A stretch of 64,000 nucleotides of DNA. It comes from Haliclystus octoradiatus (lineage: Eukaryota; Cnidaria; Staurozoa; Stauromedusae; Haliclystidae). Under the pieces are notes generated by a model. That model did no database searches. It had not been told where the DNA came from and worked only from the letters and a program-made list of their open reading frames with translations. Positions 56,501 through 64,000 of the stretch are shown here, in pieces (the first letter of the stretch is position 1; each line of letters opens with the position of its first letter). The DNA lies in NCBI GenBank assembly GCA_916610825.1, contig OU744446.1, positions 21,585,223 through 21,649,222 of the forward strand. Reading direction: 5' to 3'. The translations under genes and the position numbers were made by a program.

Positions 56501-58440
56501 GGGAATTAAGCATTGTTTTAGGTCATTTTGAGCTGTTTTTGAAAAATTTGAATTCCCTTGGGAATTAAGCATTGTTTTAGGTCATTTTGAGCTGTTTTTG
56601 TAAAATTCGAATTCCCTTGGGAATTAAGCATTGTTTTAGGTCAATTTGAGCTGTTTTTGAAAAATTTGAATTCCCTTTGGAATTAAGCATTGTTTTAGGT
56701 CATTTTGAGCTGTTTTTGTAAAATGCGAATTCCCTTGGGAATTAAGCATTGTTTTTGTCATTTTGAGCTGATTTTGTAAAATTCGAATTCCCTTGGGAAT
56801 TAAGCATTGTTTTAAGTCATTTTGAGCTGTTTTTGTAAAATTCGAATTCCCTTGGGAATTAAGCATTGTTTTAGGTCATTTTAAGCTGTTTTTGAAAAAT
56901 TCGAATTCCTTTGGGAATTTAGCATTGTTTTAGGTCATTTTGAGCTGTTTTTGTAAAATTCGAATTCCCTTGGGAACTGGGCATTATTTTTGGTCATTTT
57001 GAGCTGTTTTTGAAAAATTCAAATTCCCTTGGGAATTAAGCATTGTTTTAGGTCATTTTGAGCTCTTTTTGAAAAATTCGAATTCCCTTGGGAATTAAGC
57101 ATTGTTTTAGGTCATTTTGAGCTGTTTTTGAAGAATTTGAATTCCTTTGGGAATAAAGCATTGTTTTAGGTTATTTTGAGCTGTTTTTGTAAAATTCGAA
57201 TTCCCTTGGGAACTGAGCATTGTTTTTGGTCATTTTGAGCTGTTTTTGAAAAATTCAAATTCCCTTGGGAATTAAGCATTGTTTTATGTCATTTTGAGCT
57301 GTTTTTGAAAAATTCAAATTCCCTTGGGAATTAAGAATTGTTTTAGTTCATTGTGAGCTGTTTTTGAAAAATTCGAATTCCCTTGGGAATTAAGCATTGT
57401 TTTAGGTCATTTTGAGCTGTTTTTGTAAAATTCGAATTCCCTTGGGAATTAAGCATTGTTTTTGTCATTTTGAGCTGATTTTGTAAAATTCGAATTCCCT
57501 TGGGAATTAAGCATTGTTTAAAGTCATTTTGAGCTGTTTTTGTAAAATTCGAATTCCCTTGGGAATTAAGCATTGTTTTAGGTCATTTTGAGCTGTTTTT
57601 GAAAAATTTGAATTCCCTTGGGAATTAAGCATTGTTTTAGGTCATTTTGAGCTGTTTTTGTAAAATTCGAATTACCTTGGGAACTGGGCATTGTTTTTGG
57701 TCATTTTGAGCTGTTTTTGAAAAATTCAAATTCCCTTGGGAATTAAGCATTGTTTTAAGTCATTTTGAGCTGTTTTTGTAAAATTCGAATTCCCTTGGGA
57801 ATTAAGCATTGTTTTAGGTCATTTTGAGCTGTTTTTGAAAAATTTGAATTCCCTTGGGAATTAAGCATTGTTTTAGGTCATTTTGAGCTGTTTTTGTAAA
57901 ATTCGAATTCCCTTGGGAATTAAGCATTGTTTTAAGTCATTTTGAGCTGTTTTTGTAAAATTCGAATTCCCTTGGGAATTAAGCATTGTTTTAGGTCATT
58001 TTGAGCTGTTTTTGTAAAATTCGAATTCCCTTGGGAACTGGGCATTGTTTTTGGTCATTTTGAGCTGTTTTTGAAAAATTCAAATTCCCTTGGGAATTAA
58101 GCATTGTTTTAAGTCATTTTGAGCTGTTTTTGTAAAATTCGAATTCCCATGGGAATTAAGCATTGTTTTAGGTCATTTTGAGCTGTTTTTGAAAAATTTG
58201 AATTCCCTTGGGAATTAAGCATTGTGTTAGGTCATTTTGAGCTGTTTTTGAAAAATTCGAATTCCCTTGGGAATTAAGCATTGTTTTAGATCATTTTGAA
58301 CTGTTTTTGTAAAATTCGAATTCCCTTGGGAACTGGGCATTGTTTTTGGTCATTTTGAGCTGTTTTTGAAAAATTCAAATTCCCTTGGGAATTAAGCATT
58401 GTTTTAGGTCATTTTGAGCTGTTTTAGAAAAATTCGAATT
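47600..58440. repeat. 6243-bp higher-order duplication
   Basis: About 47600-52300 reappears at about 53860-58440. TTAGTTCATTGTGAGC at 48098, 50041 and 51101 recurs at 54341, 56284 and 57344, all offset by 6243, with the internal spacings 1943 and 1060 preserved. TCGAAATCCC near 48835 and 49307 recurs near 55078 and 55550. Toward the right end the offset drops to about 6125, so the second copy has lost two monomers (118 bp). The segment with TTTAATATG near 53171 recurs again near 59295 and 61418. Boundaries are approximate. Confidence 0.8.
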
Positions 58441-61400
58441 CCCTTGGGAATTAAGCATTGTTTTAGGTCATTTTAAGCTGTTTTTGAAAAATTCAAATTC
58501 CCTTGGGAATTAAGCATTGTTTTAGGTCATTTTGAGCTGTTTTTGAAAAATTCGAATTCCCTTGGGAATTAAGCATTGTTTTAGGTCATTTTGAGCTGTT
58601 TTTGTAAAATTCGAATTCCCTTTGGAATTAAGCATTGTTTTTGTCATTTTGAGCTGATTTTGTAAAATTCGAATTCCCTTGGGAATTAAGCTTTGTTTTA
58701 GGTCATTTTGAGCTGTTTTTGAAAAATTCGAATTCCCTTGGGAATTAAGCATTGTTTTAGGTCATTTTGAGCTGTTTTTGTAAAATTCGAATTCCCTTGG
58801 GAACTGGGCATTGTTTTTGGTCATTTTGAGCTGTTTTTGAAAAATTCAAATTCTTTTGGGAATTAAGCATTGTTTTAGGTCATTTTGAGCTGTTTTTGAA
58901 AAATTTGAATTCCCTTGGGAATTAAGCATTGTTTTAGGTCATTTTGGGCTGTTTTTGAAAAATTTGAATTCCTTTGGGAATTAAGCATTGTTTTAGGTCA
59001 TTTTGAGCTGTTTTTGTAAAATTCGAATTCCCTTGGGAACTGGGCATTGTTTTTGGTCATTTTGAGCTGTTTTTGAAAAATTCAAATTCCCTTTGGAATT
59101 AAGCATTGTTTTATGTCATTTTGAGCTGTTTTTGAAAAATTCAAATTCCCTTGGGAATAAAGCATTGTTTTAGGTCATTTTGAGCTGTTTTTAAAAAATT
59201 TGAATTCCCTTGGGAATTAAGCATTGTTTTTGTCATTTTGAGCTGATTTTGAAAAATTCGAATTCTCTTGGGAATTAGGCATTGTTTTTGATCGGTTTAA
59301 TATGTTTTTGTAAAATTCGAATTCCCTTGAGAATTAAGCATTGTTTTAGGTCATTTTGAGCTGTTTTTGAAAAATTCAAATTCCCTTGGGAATTAAGCAT
59401 TATTTTATGTCATTTTGAGCTGTTTTTGAAAAATTCGAATTCCCTTGGGAATTAAGCATTGTTTTAGGTCATTTTGAGCTGTTTTTATAAAATTTGAATT
59501 CCCTTGGGAATTAAGCATTGTTTTAGGTCATTTTGAGCTGTTTTTATAAAATTCGAATACCCTTGGGAACTGGGCATTGTTTTTGGTCATTTTGAGCTGT
59601 TTTTGAAAAATTCAAATTCCCTTGGGAATTAAGCATTGTTTTAAGTCATTTTGAGCTGTTTTTGAAAAATTTGAATTCCCTTGGGAATTAAGCATTGTTT
59701 TAGGTCATTTTGAGCTGTTTTTGTAAAATTCGAATTCCCTTGGGAACTGGGCATTGCTTTTGGTCATTTTGAGCTGTTTTTGAAAAATTCAAATTCCCTT
59801 GGGAATTAAGCATTGTTTTAAGTCATTTTGAGCTGTTTTTGTAAAATTCGAATTCCCTTGGGAATTAAGCATTGTTTTAGGTCATTTTGAGCTGTTTTTG
59901 AAAAATTTGAATTCCGTTGGGAATTAAGCATTGTTTTAGGTCATTTTGAGCTGTTTTTGTAAAATTCGAATTCCCTTGGGAACTGGGCATTGTTTTTGGT
60001 CATTTTGAGCTGTTTTTGAAAAATTCAAATTCCCTTGGGAATTAAGCATTGTTTTAAGTCATTTTGAGCTGTTTTTGTAAAATTCGAATTCTCTTGGGAA
60101 TTAAGCATTGTTTTAGGTCATTTTGAGCTGTTTTTGAAAAATTTGAATTCCCTTGGGAATTAAGCATTGTTTTAGGTCATTTTGAGCTGTTTTTGTAAAA
60201 TTCGACTTCCCTTGGGAACTGGGCATTGCTTTTGGTCATTTTGAGCTGTTTTTGAAAAATTCAAATTCCCTTGGGAATTAAGCATTGTTTCAAGTCATTT
60301 TGATCTGTTTTTGTAAAATTCGAATTCCCATGGGAATTAAGCATTGTTTTAGGTCATTTTGAGCTGTTTTTGGAAAATTTGAATTCCCTTGGGAATTAAG
60401 CATTGTGTTAGGTCATTTTGAGCTGTTTTTGAAAAATTCGAATTCCCTTGGGAATTAAGCATTGTTTTAGATCATTTTGAGCTGTTTTTGTAAAATTCGA
60501 ATTCCCTTGGGAACTGGGCATTGTTTTTGGTCATTTTGAGCTGTTTTTGAAAAATTCAAATTCCCTTGGGAATTAAGCATTGTTTTAGGTCATTTTGAGC
60601 TGTTTTAGAAAAATTCGAATTCCCTTGGGAATTAAGCATTGTTTTAGGTCATTTTGAGCTGTTTTTGAAAAATTCAAATTCCCTTGGGAATTAAGCAATG
60701 TTTGAGGTCATTTTGAGCTGTTTTTGAAAAATTCGAATTCCCTTGGGAATTAAGCATTGTTTTAGGTCATTTTGAGCTGTTTTTGTAAAATTCGAATTCC
60801 CTTTGGAATTAAGCATTGTTTTTGTCATTTTGAGCTGATTTTGTAAAATTCGAATTCCCTTGGGAATTAAGCTTTGTTTTAGGTCATTTTGAGCTGTTTT
60901 TGAAAAATTCGACTTCCCTTGGGAATTAAGCATTGTTTTAGGTCATTTTGAGCTGTTTTTGTAAAATTCGAATTCCCTTGGGAACTGGGCATTGTTTTTG
61001 GTCATTTTGAGCTGTTTTTGAAAAATTCAAATTCCTTTGGGAATTAAGCATTGTTTTAGGTCATTTTGAGCTGTTTTTGAAAAATTCGAATTCCCTTGGG
61101 AATTAAGCATTGTTTTAGGTCATTTTGGGATGTTTTTGAAAAATTTGAATTCCTTTGGGAATTAAGCATTGTTTTTGGTCATTTTGAGCTGTTTTTGAAA
61201 AATTCAAATTCCCTTTGGAATTAAGCATTGTTTTATGTCATTTTGAGCTGTTTTTGAAAAATTCAAATTCCCTTGGGAATAAAGCATTGTTTTAGGTCAT
61301 TTTGAGCTGTTTTTAAAAAATTCGAATTCCCTTGGGAATTAAGCATTGTTTTTGTCATTTTGAGCTGATTTTGAAAAATTCGAATTCTCTTGGGAATTAG

Positions 61401-64000
61401 GCATTGTTTTTGATCGGTTTAATATGTTTTTGTAAAATTCGAATTCCCTTGAGAATTAAGCATTGTTTTAGGTCATTTTGAGCTGTTTTTGTAAAATTCG
61501 ACTTCCCTTGGGAACTGGGCATTGTTTTTGGTCATTTTGAGCTGTTTTTGAAAAATTCAAATTCCCTTGGGAATTAAGCATTGTTTTAGGTCATTTTGAG
61601 CTGTTTTTGTAAAATTCGAATTCCCTTGGGAACTGGGCATTGCTTTTGGTCATTTTGAGCTGTTTTTGAAAAATTCAAATTCCCTTGGGAATTAAGCATT
61701 GTTTTAAGTCATTTTGAGCTGTTTTTGTAAAATTCGAATTCCCTTGGGAACTGGGCATTGCTTTTGGTCATTTTGAGCTGTTTTTGAAAAATTCAAATTC
61801 CCTTGGGAATTAAGCATTGTTTTAGGTCATTTTGAGCTGTTTTTGAAAAATTGAATTCCCTTGGGAATTAAGCATTGTTTTAGGTCATTTTGAGCTGTTT
61901 TTGTAAAATTCGAATTCCCTTGGGAACTGGGTATTGTTTTTGGTCATTTTGAGCTGTTTTTGAAAAATTCGAATTCCCTTGGGAATTAAGCATTGTTTTA
62001 AGTCATTTTGAGCTGTTTTTGTAAAATTCGAATTCCCTTGGGAATTAAGCATTGTTTTAGGTCATTTTGAGCTGTTTTTGAAAAATTTGAATTCCTTTGG
62101 GAATTAAGCATTGTTTTAGGTCATTTTGAGCTGTTTTTGTAAAATTCGAATTCCCTTGGGAACTGGGCATTGTTTTTGGTCATTTTGAGCTGTATTTGAA
62201 AAATTCAAATTCCCTTGGGAATTAAGCATTGTTTTATGTCATTTTGAGCTGTTTTTGAAAAATTCAAATTCACTTGGGAATTAAGCATTGTTTTAGGTCA
62301 TTTTGAGCTGTTTTTGAAAAATTCGAATTCCCTTGGGAATTAAGCATTGTTTTAGGTCATTTTGAGCTGTTTTTGAAAAATTCGAACTCCCTTGGGAATT
62401 AAGCATTGTTTTTGTCATTTTGAGCTTATTTTGTAAAATTCGAATTCCCTTGGGAATTAAGCATTGTCTTAAGTCATTTTGAGCTGTTTTTGTAAAATTC
62501 GAATTCCCTTGGGAATTAAGCATTGTTTTAAGTCATTTTGAGCTGTTTTTGTAAAATTCGAATTCCCTTGGGAATTAAGCATTGTTTTAGGTCATTTTAA
62601 GCTGTTTTTGAAAAATTCGAATTCCCTTGGGAATTTAGCATTGTTTTAGGTCATTTCGAGCTGTTTTTGTAAAATTCGAATTCCCTTGGGAACTGGGCAT
62701 TGTTTTTGGTCATTTTGAGCTGTTTTTGAAAAATTCAAATTACCTTGGGAATTAAGCATTGTTTTAGGTCATTTTGAGCTGTTTTTGAAAAATTCGAATT
62801 CCCTTGGGAATTAAGCATTGTTTTAGGTCATTTTGAGCTGTTTTTGAAAAATTTGAATTCCTTTGGGAATAAAGCATTGTTTTAGGTCATTTTGAGCTGT
62901 TTTTGTAAAATTCGAATTCCCTTGGGAACTGGGCATTGTTTTAGGTCATTTTGAGCTGTTTTTGAAAAATTCAAATTCCCTTGGGAATTAAGCATTGTTT
63001 TATGTCATTTTGAGCTGTTTTTGAAAAATTCAAATTCACTTGGGAATTAAGCATTGTTTTAGGTCATTTTGAGCTGTTTTTGAAAAATTCGAATTCCCTT
63101 GGGAATTAAGCATTGTTTTAGGTCATTTTGAGCTGTTTTTGTAAAATTCGAACTCCCTTGGGAATTAAGCATTGTTTTTGTCATTTTGAGCTGATTTTGT
63201 AAAATTCGAATTCCCTTGGGAATTAAGCATTGTCTTAAGTCATTTTGAGCTGTTTTTGTAAAATTCGAATTCCCTTGGGAATTAAGCATTGTTTTAGGTC
63301 AATTTGAGCTGTTTTTGAAAAATTTGAATTCCCTTGGGAATTAAGCATTGTTTTAGGTTATTTTGAGCTGTTTTTGTAAAATTCGAATTCCCTTGGGAAT
63401 TAAGCATTGTTTTTGTCATTTTGAGCTGATTTTGTAAAATTCGAATTCCCTTGGGAATTAAGCATTGTTTTAAGTCATTTTGAGCTGTTTTTGTAAAATT
63501 CGAATTCCCTTGGGAATTAAGCATTGTTTTAGGTCATTTTAAGCTGTTTTTGAAAAATTGGAATTCCCTTGGGAATTTAGCATTGTTTTAGGTCATTTTG
63601 AGCTGTTTTTGTAAAATTCGAATTTCCTTGGGAACTGGGCATTATTTTTGGTCATTTTGAGCTGTTTTTGAAAAATTCAAATTCCCTTGGGAATTAAGCA
63701 TTGTTTTAGGTCATTTTGAGCTGTTTTTGAAAAATTCGAATTCTCTTGGGAATTAAGCATTGTTTTAGGTCATTTTGAGCTGTTTTTGAAAAATTTGAAT
63801 TCCTTTGGGAATAAAGCATTGTTTTAGGTCATTTTGAGCTGTTTTTGTAAAATTCGAATTCCCTTGGGAACTGGGCATTGTTTTTGGTCATTTTGAGCTG
63901 TTTTTGAAAAATTCAAATTCCCTTGGGAATTAAGCATTGTTTTATGTCATTTTGAGCTGTTTTTGAAAAATTCAAATTCCCTTGGGAATTAAGCATTGTT

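Larger units (their letters stand above)
36925..64000. repeat. 59-bp satellite array, right block
   Basis: The same satellite resumes immediately after the large LTR element, in the same orientation, and runs off the window end (about 459 monomers). Just inside the block (36925-37270) the order of monomer types largely follows what comes after position 19808, the place in an earlier 5.48-kb duplicate that corresponds to the insertion site, with about two extra monomers. This means the element split one array. A variant reading TTAGTTCATTGTGAGC occurs eight times here (near 44687, 46743, 48098, 50041, 51101, 54341, 56284 and 57344) and was not noticed in the left block. It marks local amplification. 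No gene is seen. Confidence 0.98.

Noticed and set aside
3026..63524. About fifty near-identical minus-strand frames of 64-80 codons in the satellite (start MLNSQGNSNF)
   Set aside because: They follow directly from monomer conservation and the 59+58-bp register. They have no promoter or domain and stop wherever a 59-bp monomer shifts the frame. I see no sign of coding selection.
1..64000. Calling the array a functional centromere
   Set aside because: No CENP-B-box-like motif was seen, and centromere function is epigenetic. Satellite content alone does not establish it.

Overview
The window looks like eukaryotic, probably invertebrate metazoan, heterochromatin. It is AT-rich, about 82% of it is one tandem satellite, and the only recognisable genes belong to LTR retrotransposons. 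The pol gene has the domain order and motifs of animal Ty3/gypsy elements (Mag / 'K02A2.6-like' type). No host gene, tRNA, rRNA or bacterial feature was found. The species cannot be named from the sequence.

Layout. (1) 1-25287: satellite array of ~59-bp monomers, all in one orientation. (2) 25288-36924: a large LTR-type element inserted in the array. It has two direct terminal repeats of 2081 bp (25288-27368, and 30471-36924 once the nested insertion is subtracted) around a 3.1-kb internal region. That region encodes one 453-aa Gag-like protein on the minus strand, with no protease, reverse transcriptase or integrase. (3) 31791-36158: a second, younger Ty3/gypsy element of 4368 bp, nested in the right-hand terminal repeat. 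It has two 173-bp LTRs that look identical, a primer binding site, a polypurine tract and a gag-pol reading frame on the minus strand, broken by one frameshift between RT and RNase H. (4) 36925-64000: the satellite array resumes in the same orientation.

Order of events inferred from the sequence: satellite expansion; insertion of the large Gag-only element (8-bp flanking repeat TTTTGAGC; terminal repeats differ at about 16 of 2081 positions by eye); then insertion of the gypsy element into its right LTR (4-5-bp target duplication, LTRs with no visible difference).

The satellite has several levels of order. Each monomer carries a palindromic core, AATTCCC-TT-GGGAATT, usually with an EcoRI site. 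A recurrent 235-bp four-monomer block of fixed order occurs dozens of times. Larger duplicated blocks of about 0.53, 1.36, 1.57, 2.06, 2.48, 4.85, 5.48 and 6.24 kb are visible from shared diagnostic variants. The many short minus-strand reading frames in the array are by-products of monomer conservation and are not annotated as genes.

The most interesting items are the Gag-only LTR element with an Arg/Ser-rich protein and no recognisable tRNA 3'-end primer site; the paired arm changes in the satellite palindrome; and three or four microexon-like motifs in the large LTR.
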